DNA of 64,000 nucleotides from the NCBI GenBank assembly GCA_002418765.1, contig DIET01000015.1:1-64000 (forward strand). Reading direction: 5' to 3'. The position numbers were made by a program, and so were the translations under genes. Positions 16,491 to 24,072 of the stretch are shown piece after piece (positions within the stretch are counted from its first letter, which is position 1; each line of letters begins with the position of its first letter). The notes under the pieces were generated by a model. That model worked only from the letters and a program-made list of their open reading frames with translations, was not told the DNA's origin and searched no databases. Source of the DNA: Peptococcaceae bacterium UBA5767 (lineage in GTDB: Bacteria > Bacillota > TC1 > UBA5767).

Positions 16491-16643
16491 ATTCCCTATG
16501 CCCTGGATGTTCCAACAAGACAATATTGAATCGAGCCATCATTGGTACATTGACTATGGTCGTGGTGTGAGTCTTTGCTTTGCGTTGTTTCTATACTATG
16601 ATGTGTGTCTGTAGTGAATCAAAAGGAGTGAGGGGAACGATCA

Positions 16644-17348
16644 ATGAAAAAGCGACTGAGAATAGCACTGATTGGGATTGTATCACTGATCATAATATTG
16701 AGTGCGATATTCCTTATTTATGCATCAGATTACTATAGAGCTGATGATGTGGCGAATGCAGTGATGCAAAAGGAAGTCAGTCTGAGTGTTCAGGACAACT
16801 TTTTGGTTTTGTCCCCAGATACACCCACAGACACCGCAATGATTTTTTATCCTGGGGCCAAAGTAGAGTATTTTTCATATTTGCCCATTCTGGAAAAAAT
16901 CAAACAGAGTAGTGGCATCATGTGCATACTTGTTAAGATGCCTTTCAATATGGCGATCTTTGATAAAAACGCGGCCGATGAAATTGTGGAGCAGTTCCCG
17001 GATATAAAAAGCTGGTATATGGCAGGACATTCCATGGGTGGTGCTATGGCCAGCGATTATGCGTCAAGGCACCAGGACAAGATAAAGGGATTGATTTTGC
17101 TGGGTGCTTATCTCTATGGAGATTATCCGGCTGACAATACTTTGACCGTGTACGGATCCTTCAATACCAGTGTAGCCGAGAAAATCGATTATACAGAGAA
17201 CATTGTGGTGATAGAAGGCGGGAACCATGCCCAGTTTGGTAATTATGGAAAACAAAAAGGTGATCTCGACGCCACGATTTCCAGAGAAGAACAACAGAAC
17301 ATGGCAGTGGAAGCCATCAAGGCATTCATAGAAAAAATGAATGACTGA
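16644..17348 (+). CDS. Membrane-anchored alpha/beta hydrolase
   Basis: The 234-residue protein has an N-terminal anchor or signal (ALIGIVSLIIILSAIFLIYA, about 8-27) and an alpha/beta hydrolase domain of the Abhydrolase_5 type. The nucleophile elbow is GHSMGGAMAS near residue 132. A late GGNHAQFG supplies the catalytic His, and the D/E member probably lies in the DNTLTVYGSF region. It is predicted to act outside the membrane on an ester or similar bond. The ATG at 16644 is preceded by AAGGAGTGAGGGG. It stands alone or leads the next short membrane gene. Confidence 0.82.
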   Translation: MKKRLRIALIGIVSLIIILSAIFLIYASDYYRADDVANAVMQKEVSLSVQDNFLVLSPDTPTDTAMIFYPGAKVEYFSYLPILEKIKQSSGIMCILVKMPFNMAIFDKNAADEIVEQFPDIKSWYMAGHSMGGAMASDYASRHQDKIKGLILLGAYLYGDYPADNTLTVYGSFNTSVAEKIDYTENIVVIEGGNHAQFGNYGKQKGDLDATISREEQQNMAVEAIKAFIEKMND

Positions 17349-17387
17349 GCTCATCTGCCGGTTTGTTCGTCGAGAGGGGGCTAGCCG

Positions 17388-17801
17388 ATGCAGAATACAG
17401 AAAAAGACACCAAGCCAAACAGGTTCTTAGTACTGCTTTTGAGCGCAATTGTAATCATTTATGGTTTGTTCATCATGGCCATTCCCATATGCAAAACGGT
17501 GAGTTTGTCTGGCTTGGATCCTCAGCGTTTTCATTTTTTGCTTATATTGTACATCGCTCTTTTTCTTCCCAGCATGCTATATGGCATTGGTGCGTTAAGA
17601 ACAAGAAACGGGGAATATGTGATCATTCCAGCTGTTTTTCTTTTGATCGCTGAGTATTATTTTTTTCATGATTACGCAACCTGGATAGCTTCAGATGCCA
17701 ATGCTGCGATTGGATTGGTCATCATACCCGTGTATCTCATGCTTATCTTAGGATTATCCTACGGTATTGCGTTCATTTTTTTAAAAATACGCAAAAGGTG
17801 A
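17388..17801 (+). CDS. Hypothetical membrane protein, 137 aa
   Basis: Four predicted helices: about residues 13-33, 46-62, 71-90 and 107-131. GAGAGGGGG at 17373-17381 precedes the ATG at 17388. No family was recognised. It lies 39 bp downstream of the hydrolase and may share its transcript. Confidence 0.65.
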   Translation: MQNTEKDTKPNRFLVLLLSAIVIIYGLFIMAIPICKTVSLSGLDPQRFHFLLILYIALFLPSMLYGIGALRTRNGEYVIIPAVFLLIAEYYFFHDYATWIASDANAAIGLVIIPVYLMLILGLSYGIAFIFLKIRKR

Positions 17802-17892
17802 CTGCTTCAATCTATTGTATTTGTACCAGACACAGTTGCCTTGCCAGGATAGCTGTCCGGGACGAACATCACTGGTATCGAAAGGAGAAACA

Positions 17893-18267
17893 ATGCCGCA
17901 AGCGACAGCCAGCACTATAGATGAATATATCTTACAATTTCCTGCTGCTGTTCAAGATATTCTTCGCAAGCTAAGACAGGTGATCAGCGAGGCTGCGCCT
18001 GATGCAGAAGAACGAATGAGCTATCAGATGCCCACTTTTTATTTGCATGGCAACCTGGTGCATTTTGCCGCCTACAAGAATCATATTGGCTTTTACCCGG
18101 CGCCATCGGGCATTGAAGCCTTTAGAGATGAATTAGCGATCTATAAGGGGGCAAAAGGTTCTGTACAGTTTCCTCTCCATGAGCCCATACCGTATGCTCT
18201 GATCAAGGAAATTGTTTTGTTTCGAGTGGAAGAAAATATGGGTAGAAAAACAAGCGATAGGAAATGA
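17893..18267 (+). CDS. DUF1801 / YdhG-like protein
   Basis: This 124-residue protein has the YdhG/DUF1801 pattern: an early TIDEYILQFPAAVQDILRKL, then EERMSYQMPTFYLHGNLVHF and AAYKNHIGFYPAPSGIEAF. The fold is small and soluble; members are widespread and of unclear function (some are related to iron chaperone-like proteins). The start is the ATG at 17893 with GAAAGGAGAA at 17879-17888; an open frame reaches back to 17815 without ribosome site support. Confidence 0.85.
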   Translation: MPQATASTIDEYILQFPAAVQDILRKLRQVISEAAPDAEERMSYQMPTFYLHGNLVHFAAYKNHIGFYPAPSGIEAFRDELAIYKGAKGSVQFPLHEPIPYALIKEIVLFRVEENMGRKTSDRK

Positions 18268-18295
18268 TGAAGCTTAGAACGCAGGAGGGATTGGT

Positions 18296-18862
18296 ATGGA
18301 TAAGGAAAGAACAACTCTTTCAGGCGAGGAGCGTGACCGATTGCTGGAAAGCATGGAAGTACGCTTTGCGGCCAATATGGTTCGCCATAAAGGGATCATG
18401 TGGGAAAATGTAAAAAAGAAATTGGTAGCGAATGAAAAAAAATTGAGGGTATTGTATGCCATGGAAGCAACGGGTGGCGAGCCTGATGTGGTCTTTTATG
18501 ATAATCAGCAGGATACATATCTTTTTATGGATTGCTCCCCGGAAAGTCCTAAAGGGCGCAGAAATGTTTGTTATGACTGGGAAGCCTTAGAAGGCAGAAA
18601 AGAAAACAAACCACATCATAACGCCATGGGTATGGCCTTAGAAATGGGTATGGAGATGCTGACAGAAGAGCAGTACAGGGAGTTGCAGAAAATTGGTGAA
18701 TTTGATTTAAAAACCTCCAGTTGGGTAAAGACACCGGCTCACATTCGGAAGTTGGGTGCAGCCATATTTTGTGATCGGCGCTATGATACCGTATTTGTCT
18801 ATCACAATAGTGCAGAGTCCTATTACGGTGTGAGAGGTTTTCGCGGTTGCATCACGGTCTGA
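18296..18862 (+). CDS. DUF4256 family protein
   Basis: A soluble 188-residue protein matching DUF4256: LLESMEVRFAANMVRHKGI near the start, MEATGGEPDVVFYD, then FMDCSPESPKGRRNVCYD and ALEGRKENKPHHNA. A conserved C-terminal AAIFCDRRYDTVFVYHNSAE and YYGVRGFRG follow. Function unknown. CAGGAGGGATTGGT precedes the ATG at 18296. It is probably part of a loose run of single-gene units here. Confidence 0.85.
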   Translation: MDKERTTLSGEERDRLLESMEVRFAANMVRHKGIMWENVKKKLVANEKKLRVLYAMEATGGEPDVVFYDNQQDTYLFMDCSPESPKGRRNVCYDWEALEGRKENKPHHNAMGMALEMGMEMLTEEQYRELQKIGEFDLKTSSWVKTPAHIRKLGAAIFCDRRYDTVFVYHNSAESYYGVRGFRGCITV

Positions 18863-18950
18863 TGCCATGTAAGAAATCAGGATGAATGGAAGAAGGCGTA
18901 TAGGTCTTTTTCAGGAAGAATATGTGATCATGGGCATGAAAAGGAGCTGC

Positions 18951-19460
18951 ATGATGAACGCGAAAGAACGAAAACAAGAAAAGACAGGCAATATGAAAAA
19001 AGAATTGATGGCTCCTTGTGGTATGAACTGCCGTTTGTGTGTTGCCTATCAGTACAAAGAAATGAATATCAATAAACATGGGTTCCATAGGACATATTGT
19101 CCCGGGTGTATCCCCAGAGGAAAAAATTGTACGCACATGAAGGATGTGTGTGATCGACTGGGAAGCGGGCGTGTTCGATTTTGTTTTGAATGTGATGATT
19201 ATCCCTGCAAACGGTTGAAAGCATTGGATAAGCGTTATCGTACCAAATATCATATGAGTATGATTCACAATCTTGATTTTATCAAAGAAAACGGATTGGT
19301 GTCTTTCCTGGAAAATGAAGAAAAAAAGTGGATATGTCCCACGTGCGGCGGTGTGATTTGCTGTCACAATGGATTGTGCTTGCATTGTCAGCTTGATATT
19401 TTGCTCAAGAATAGAAAATACCGGTGGAATGAGGAAAATAATCATGGAATCACTGAATGA
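18951..19460 (+). CDS. DUF3795 cysteine-rich protein (first copy)
   Basis: The 169-residue protein carries the DUF3795 signature: MAPCGMNCRLCVAYQ, then YCPGCIPRGKNCTHM and FCFECDDYPCKRLKALDK, with a further WICPTCGGVICCHNGLCLHC tail that could bind metal. DUF3795 proteins are small putative zinc-binding proteins of unknown function. The start is the ATG at 18951 with AAAGGAG at 18940-18945; an earlier ATG at 18882 lacks such a site. It overlaps the next gene by 17 bp. A second DUF3795 gene lies at 21566. Confidence 0.82.
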   Translation: MMNAKERKQEKTGNMKKELMAPCGMNCRLCVAYQYKEMNINKHGFHRTYCPGCIPRGKNCTHMKDVCDRLGSGRVRFCFECDDYPCKRLKALDKRYRTKYHMSMIHNLDFIKENGLVSFLENEEKKWICPTCGGVICCHNGLCLHCQLDILLKNRKYRWNEENNHGITE

Positions 19461-19932
19461 TTGTATCAAGGAATATACGGTGCAGTTGCAAAAAGGACAG
19501 ATCCAGAAAGCCTATAAGGGTATTATGTCCTTTATGTCAGAGCTCAAAAACGACATGCAGAGCAAGTATCCAGCGTATGTTTCCAGTGCACTATATTTTG
19601 GCTATATGGATATGACTTACTTCGCTTTTACACCCTTCACGTTAAAGAAGAGAAAATTTAAAATTGCTGTCGTCTATTTGCATGAAGAAAACAAGCTGGA
19701 AGTTTGGTTGGGAGGCAGCAACAGAAGGATACAGGCTGAATACATTGCACTATTGCAAAACAAAGATATCGGAGATTATGCACTCTCACAGATGAAGCCG
19801 GGTTTGGACTCGATTGTGGCGTGGACGCTTGTTCATCAGCCCGATTTTGATCAGGCGGATGAGGTAAAAGAAATCGTTGAGCGAAATGTCATCGCATTTG
19901 CCAACAGAATGGTGTCCATACTTGGTGAATAA
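19444..19932 (+). CDS. DUF7000-like hypothetical protein
   Basis: A 162-residue soluble protein, MESLNDCIKEYTVQLQKGQI followed by AYKGIMSFMSELKNDMQSKY, GYMDMTYFAFTPFTLKKRKF, and an EVWLGGSNRRIQAEY segment. I recall similar proteins being filed as DUF7000; that is from memory and unverified. The ATG at 19444 has GAGGAAA at 19431-19437. The start lies inside the end of the DUF3795 gene, so the pair is likely translationally coupled. Confidence 0.75.
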   Translation: MESLNDCIKEYTVQLQKGQIQKAYKGIMSFMSELKNDMQSKYPAYVSSALYFGYMDMTYFAFTPFTLKKRKFKIAVVYLHEENKLEVWLGGSNRRIQAEYIALLQNKDIGDYALSQMKPGLDSIVAWTLVHQPDFDQADEVKEIVERNVIAFANRMVSILGE

Positions 19933-20009
19933 CGAAAGTATAAATGCCAGTATCACTGGCAATGGATTCTCCTAAGGGCTAAAGGTTCGGAACAAGGAAG
20001 GAAAGAGGT

Positions 20010-20537
20010 ATGCCGAAAACGCGAAAAATGTTGGGTTATGAGAATGTTCCTTGTTTGCGACCGCTGATGACACTGATGGAAACGCAGAGCAAAGTAACGC
20101 TGGCGCATTGGTCGACTGATTATGCGCAGAACGTGATATATCCCTTGTGGAGCAAGTATGAGCCAGATGATCGGCGTCCTCAACAGGCGTTGGATGCGGC
20201 ACGGGCATGGCTGTCTGGAACCATCAAATTAACACAGGCAAAAAAAACGATTCTAGCATGTCATGCGGCAGCCCGCGAAGCAGAAGAAAGTCCTGTTGCA
20301 CAAGCAGCGGCAAGAGCAATCGCCCAGTGTGCTTCCACGATTCACGCCGCAAAACACAGTATGGGACTGGTGCTTTATGGCGCATTGGCTGTCGCATACG
20401 ATAAGCTTGGCACGACTGCTCCCTGGGAAAGGATAGAGCAATGTGCAGCGGATGAGTGTGAGCGTATGTATGAAGCATTGCGTTCCATGGCCGTCAGTGA
20501 GGAGCCAAACCCTGTGAAAATAAAATGGACTGGCTGA
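20010..20537 (+). CDS. Putative immunity protein (Imm-5-like)
   Basis: A 175-residue all-helical protein resembling the imm-5-like putative immunity family. The typical pattern is visible: LAHWSTDYAQNVIYPLWSKY, then DDRRPQQALDAARAWLSG, the ACHAAAREA repeat-like helix, and AAKHSMGLVLYGALAVAY. It is alanine-rich with residues spaced as in helical bundles. No toxin gene is adjacent, so its role as an antidote is only a family-based label. AAGGAAAGAGGT precedes the ATG at 20010. Confidence 0.78.
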   Translation: MPKTRKMLGYENVPCLRPLMTLMETQSKVTLAHWSTDYAQNVIYPLWSKYEPDDRRPQQALDAARAWLSGTIKLTQAKKTILACHAAAREAEESPVAQAAARAIAQCASTIHAAKHSMGLVLYGALAVAYDKLGTTAPWERIEQCAADECERMYEALRSMAVSEEPNPVKIKWTG

Positions 20538-20708
20538 TGCCTGGGGAAATTCTCATAGGATTTTGTTGTCCCCATATTGATCTGTCAGAACCCAGTAGAG
20601 GCCGGTCTTCTGCATGTTCCATCAACCAGAATAAGCTGGAAACACGATGTGCTTGTTCTCCATGCGAGTCAGCATCAAGAAGGTAAATTTAATTTTGGAG
20701 GTACTTAC

Positions 20709-21470
20709 ATGCGAAAAATACTTCAAAACAAAGACTTGAGAATCAGTCTCATCTTTACACCCATTGGACTTGTTGCGAGCATATATGTGGCCTGGTATCA
20801 GGTCTCCATGTTTAATGACGCGATCATGCAACAAATACTTTCACAACTGGGCTCCATAGAGGCACTCGTTGTGATTGCAGCGTTGCAGGGTGCATTGCTC
20901 ACCTTTGCAGCCACCTTTTTAGGTTTGAAAATAGCCAGAAAAGTTCATTTGAAGCTCAACTTTCTCTTAGATAGAAAAGCACTGTTTTTGGCAACGTGCA
21001 TTGCATTGGTTGCAGCCTTCATCATAGTAGGGTCGGATCGTTTTATTTTTGCTCATTATCTTACAAACAGCATCACGAACTATGCTTTTTCTCCCGTATA
21101 CCTGATCGCGGGTATTTTATACGGGGGCATTGTCGAAGAAATTTTGCTCAGGTTGTTGGTCATGTCTCTTTTTGTACTCATATTATGGAAACTCTTTACG
21201 AGAGACAAGGATAGCAGGCAGATACCCAACGGGATTTTTATTGCTGCGATTGTTCTTGCTGCCTTGTTGTTTGCCGCAGGACATATTCCGTTTACGGCCC
21301 AGGCGATTGGCTTATCCGTGCCGATCATCATAAGAGCCTTTGTGTTAAATGGATTGGGAGGTATTGGGTTTGGTTATTTGTATTGGAAAAAAGGCTTGGC
21401 TTATGCCATGTATGCGCATGCCATGACCCATGTATTTATGCAGGTCATCTTTATGCCAGCTTTTTTCTAA
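20709..21470 (+). CDS. CPBP intramembrane metalloprotease
   Basis: The 253-residue protein has about seven or eight membrane helices and the three CPBP (Abi/CAAX-like) motifs: E143-E144-x3-R148 in GIVEEILLRL, the H192-containing AAGHIPF, and the HAMTH motif near the C-terminus. In this family these residues form the glutamate/histidine active site inside the membrane; members process prenylated or membrane peptides or act in bacteriocin self-immunity. The start is the ATG at 20709, with TTGGAGGTA at 20695-20703. The open frame reaches back to 20577 without support. Confidence 0.85.
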   Translation: MRKILQNKDLRISLIFTPIGLVASIYVAWYQVSMFNDAIMQQILSQLGSIEALVVIAALQGALLTFAATFLGLKIARKVHLKLNFLLDRKALFLATCIALVAAFIIVGSDRFIFAHYLTNSITNYAFSPVYLIAGILYGGIVEEILLRLLVMSLFVLILWKLFTRDKDSRQIPNGIFIAAIVLAALLFAAGHIPFTAQAIGLSVPIIIRAFVLNGLGGIGFGYLYWKKGLAYAMYAHAMTHVFMQVIFMPAFF

Positions 21471-21565
21471 CATGGGCAAACGAGCATCATGCGACATTCA
21501 CAAAATAAACAACTGGATGCATGGATCATGGGGTGAGTAGGCCAAGGTGGACCGGGGGTGGCAAG

Positions 21566-22123
21566 GTGAGAAATTTTACAAGAGACAACTTACTCTTTTC
21601 GCTTTGTGGTCTGCATTGCGGATTGTGTGTCATGCATGTGGGAGGGTATTGTCCAGGTTGTGGCGGCGGTCCAGGCAATCAATCTTGCGCCATTGCACGA
21701 TGCAGTTTAGCGCATGACAACGTTGCCTATTGTTTTCAATGCAAGGAATATCCTTGCAGCAGGTACGAAAACATAGAGGCCTATGATTCTTTTATTACGC
21801 ATCAGCGGCAGTTAAGCGATATGGCAAGAGCAAAAGCCATAGGATTAGATGCTTACAATAAAGAACAGGATAGTAAGGTTGCAATCCTGCAAGAATTACT
21901 ATCAAATTATAATGATGGGCGAAGAAAAACCTTTTATTGCATTGCTGTCAATCTCTTGCCTTTGGAGGATTTGGAAAGCGCCATGAAACAATTGTCTGCC
22001 AACAGCGTGATCTATCGTCTAGCACCAAAAGAAAAAGCTGATGAGGTGACATCGGTCTTTTTGAATCTTGCCAAGCAGCAAGGACTAGTACTCAAGCTCC
22101 GTAAAAAACCGGTTAAAAAATAA
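21566..22123 (+). CDS. DUF3795 cysteine-rich protein (second copy)
   Basis: The 185-residue protein begins RNFTRDNLLFSLCGLHCGLC, then GGYCPGCGGGPGNQSCAIAR, CSLAHDNVAYCFQCKEYPC. This is the CGxxC/CPGC/CFxCxxYPC cysteine pattern of DUF3795, as in the gene at 18951, but the C-terminal half is different: a longer soluble helical domain replaces the zinc-ribbon tail. I take the GTG at 21566 as start with GGGGGTGG at 21553-21560; an in-frame ATG lies at 21521. Function unknown. Confidence 0.75.
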   Translation: MRNFTRDNLLFSLCGLHCGLCVMHVGGYCPGCGGGPGNQSCAIARCSLAHDNVAYCFQCKEYPCSRYENIEAYDSFITHQRQLSDMARAKAIGLDAYNKEQDSKVAILQELLSNYNDGRRKTFYCIAVNLLPLEDLESAMKQLSANSVIYRLAPKEKADEVTSVFLNLAKQQGLVLKLRKKPVKK

Positions 22124-22225
22124 CCCAGAAGCACCTAGGAGTCCAGGAGAGACGTTTTTTGGCAATATGATTTTAAAATTGGAAGAAATAAAGGGGAAGA
22201 AGTTATTTTTTCCCCATAAGCCCCA

Positions 22226-22268
22226 GGCATGAGTGAAAACCCATTTTGGGATGGCCTGTGTTTTTTCT
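22226..22268 (+). terminator. Possible terminator after the second DUF3795 gene
   Basis: An imperfect hairpin (CAGGC-AT with ATGGCCTG, and an inner CCCA/TGGG pair) is followed by TGTTTTTTC. The bulge makes this a weak call. Confidence 0.35.
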
Positions 22269-22322
22269 TTGATGCGAGGTGTGATGCATCTTACCATGCT
22301 TATGATTAAGGAGGGGTTCCTC

Positions 22323-22793
22323 ATGAGAAGATATGAAAGCGCCATCACAGATAATGAAAAGATCAAAGAAATAATTTTGTCTTGTCATTGCTGCAGATTG
22401 GGTTTTTGCGACAACAACAAGGTCTATATTGTCCCATTGCATTTTGGTTATCGAGAAACAGAAAATAGCAGAATTTTCTATTTTCATGGGGCGAAAGAAG
22501 GAAAAAAAGTAGAGCTCATCAAGAAAAATCGATATGCTGGTTTTGAACTTGATACCAACTATCAAATTCATGAAGCAGAAACAGCTTGTTATTTTTCTGC
22601 ACGCTATCAAAGTGTGATAGGCAGCGGTGCGATAGCCATCATCGAAGATTCTGAAGAAAAGAAAGAGGCATTGCAGTCGATCATGGAACACAATTCGGAC
22701 AGGGATGATTGGATATTTTCGCAAGGAATGCTGGATACGGTTTGTGTGTTCAAGCTGATTGTCGAGGAAATGACCTATAAGGATCATGCCTGA
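22323..22793 (+). CDS. Pyridoxamine 5'-phosphate oxidase-like (NimA-like) flavoprotein
   Basis: A 156-residue split-barrel protein of the PNPOx-like family. It starts with an RRYESAITDNEKIKEIILSC helix, followed by RLGFCDNNKVYIVPLHFGYR and IFYFHGAKEGKKVELIKKN. This is the arrangement of NimA-type proteins, which bind FMN or heme and can reduce nitro groups. The ATG at 22323 has AAGGAGGGG at 22308-22316. The substrate is not known. Confidence 0.85.
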   Translation: MRRYESAITDNEKIKEIILSCHCCRLGFCDNNKVYIVPLHFGYRETENSRIFYFHGAKEGKKVELIKKNRYAGFELDTNYQIHEAETACYFSARYQSVIGSGAIAIIEDSEEKKEALQSIMEHNSDRDDWIFSQGMLDTVCVFKLIVEEMTYKDHA

Positions 22794-22902
22794 TCGTGTT
22801 TCCATGCATCGATTATGATGATCATGGGGTATATGGTGCTAAGATGCTGAAGGATTGGTAAAGTGACATATCAAACGATAGAAAGAGATATGGAGGTCTT
22901 TT

Positions 22903-23649
22903 ATGTGGCATTATTTCGTCATGGGTATCATCTTTTTTGGAGTGGGTTTGTCTTTGCATGTCTTCAAATGGTATTTTCTTATTTCTGGCTACAACACCAT
23001 GTCAAAAGAGAAAAAGGCCAGGGTAAACACAGCAGGTCTGGGTCGTTTGCTGGGACTATATTTCTATGTCAATGGTGGTGTTTTGTTCCTGATGGGTATC
23101 CTGCAAGCCGTGGGAGCAAAAACCAGCATGATGCCTCTTTTTGTCTTTTTTGGTATATCGACAGGTTATGTATTGCTAAAAGCCCAAAAATATGATGGAA
23201 ATCTTTATGATGAACATGGAAAAATGCGAAAAGGCGCATGGAAACAGCTTGCCCTGGTTGTTGGGATCGTGGTGATCATAGGGTGTTTTGTGGTCGTACT
23301 GTTGTTTTTTTCCGCCCAGGCAACGAAGGTGACATTTCTAGAGGAAGGCATCGAAATTCATGGTATCTACGGGGAGATCTATACGTGGGATTCCATGGAT
23401 CATGTAGCGTTGATGGAAGAATTGCCTACCATTGAAAAGCGTACCAACGGTTCTGCTTTGGGTTCAAACCTGAAAGGCTATTTTAAAACAACAGAATGGG
23501 GTGAAGTGAAGATGTTTGTGAATACCCAAGAGCCGCCTTTTGTTTATTTGGAAATGGATGATAGGGTTATGGTCTTCAACATGGACAATGCGGCTGAAAC
23601 AAAAGAAACATACAGGAGCATATTGAAAAAAATGTCATCCGGAATGTGA
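22903..23649 (+). CDS. DUF3784-domain membrane protein
   Basis: The 248-residue protein has a DUF3784 N-terminal half: a first helix, then FKWYFLISGYNTMSKEKKAR (the conserved GYNTM element), with helices at about 46-62, 66-84 and 113-135. Residues 136-248 form an outside domain that looks like a bacterial PH-like beta-rich fold (VTFLEEGIEIHGIYGEIYTW). Function unknown. The ATG at 22903 has ATGGAGG at 22890-22896. Confidence 0.75.
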   Translation: MWHYFVMGIIFFGVGLSLHVFKWYFLISGYNTMSKEKKARVNTAGLGRLLGLYFYVNGGVLFLMGILQAVGAKTSMMPLFVFFGISTGYVLLKAQKYDGNLYDEHGKMRKGAWKQLALVVGIVVIIGCFVVVLLFFSAQATKVTFLEEGIEIHGIYGEIYTWDSMDHVALMEELPTIEKRTNGSALGSNLKGYFKTTEWGEVKMFVNTQEPPFVYLEMDDRVMVFNMDNAAETKETYRSILKKMSSGM

Positions 23650-23748
23650 ATCATGCAGACAGATGGCTGGCCGGGTAGGTTTTATTGAACATGGTTTTCT
23701 CTCTACTGATGTTGTTTGAGGACGGAAGCATAGTGCCTGAATTTGTGG

Positions 23749-23754
23749 TATAAT
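23749..23754 (+). promoter_or_regulatory. Extended -10 promoter element
   Basis: TGGTATAAT at 23746-23754 is an extended -10 (TGN then TATAAT) with no good -35, which such promoters can do without. It lies 90 bp ahead of the 24-residue peptide gene. Confidence 0.5.
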
Positions 23755-23843
23755 AAAACAACAGTAGAGATAAGTTTTATGGATTTTTTCTTGTTATTGT
23801 CACTCATGTAACTGTCCGAACAAAATGGAAAGGAGATGTTATT

Positions 23844-23918
23844 ATGAATAGAGGGTTGGGTATCATAGGAACGATCGTGGTTGTTCTCATATTGCTTTGG
23901 CTTTTGAAAATCATCTAG
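23844..23918 (+). CDS. Tiny hydrophobic membrane peptide, 24 aa
   Basis: An ATG at 23844 with AAAGGAGATG at 23829-23838 opens a peptide of 24 residues, MNRGLGIIGTIVVVLILLWL then LKII. It is a single predicted membrane helix with a basic start. It has its own extended -10 element upstream and a terminator downstream (24019-24048), so it looks like an independent gene. It recalls the short hydrophobic peptides of the Lmo0937/DUF5670 type, but the length is too short for a firm family call. Confidence 0.6.
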   Translation: MNRGLGIIGTIVVVLILLWLLKII

Positions 23919-24018
23919 GCACGGACGTGTCTTTGACAGCATAGCGTTATTGTAGTAGACTGAGTTATAAAAAGAGCATAAGGTAAAGATAATTGAATCA
24001 GATTTGCACAAGCAGCAA

Positions 24019-24048
24019 AAGTCACTTTTTATAAAGTGACTTTTTTTT
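24019..24048 (+). terminator. Rho-independent terminator before the glucan synthase gene
   Basis: AAGTCACTTT pairs with AAAGTGACTT around a TTAT loop and is followed by a T-run. It closes the short transcript for the 24-residue peptide. Confidence 0.9.
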
Positions 24049-24072
24049 ATCACTTGATCTACAAGGAGGCAA

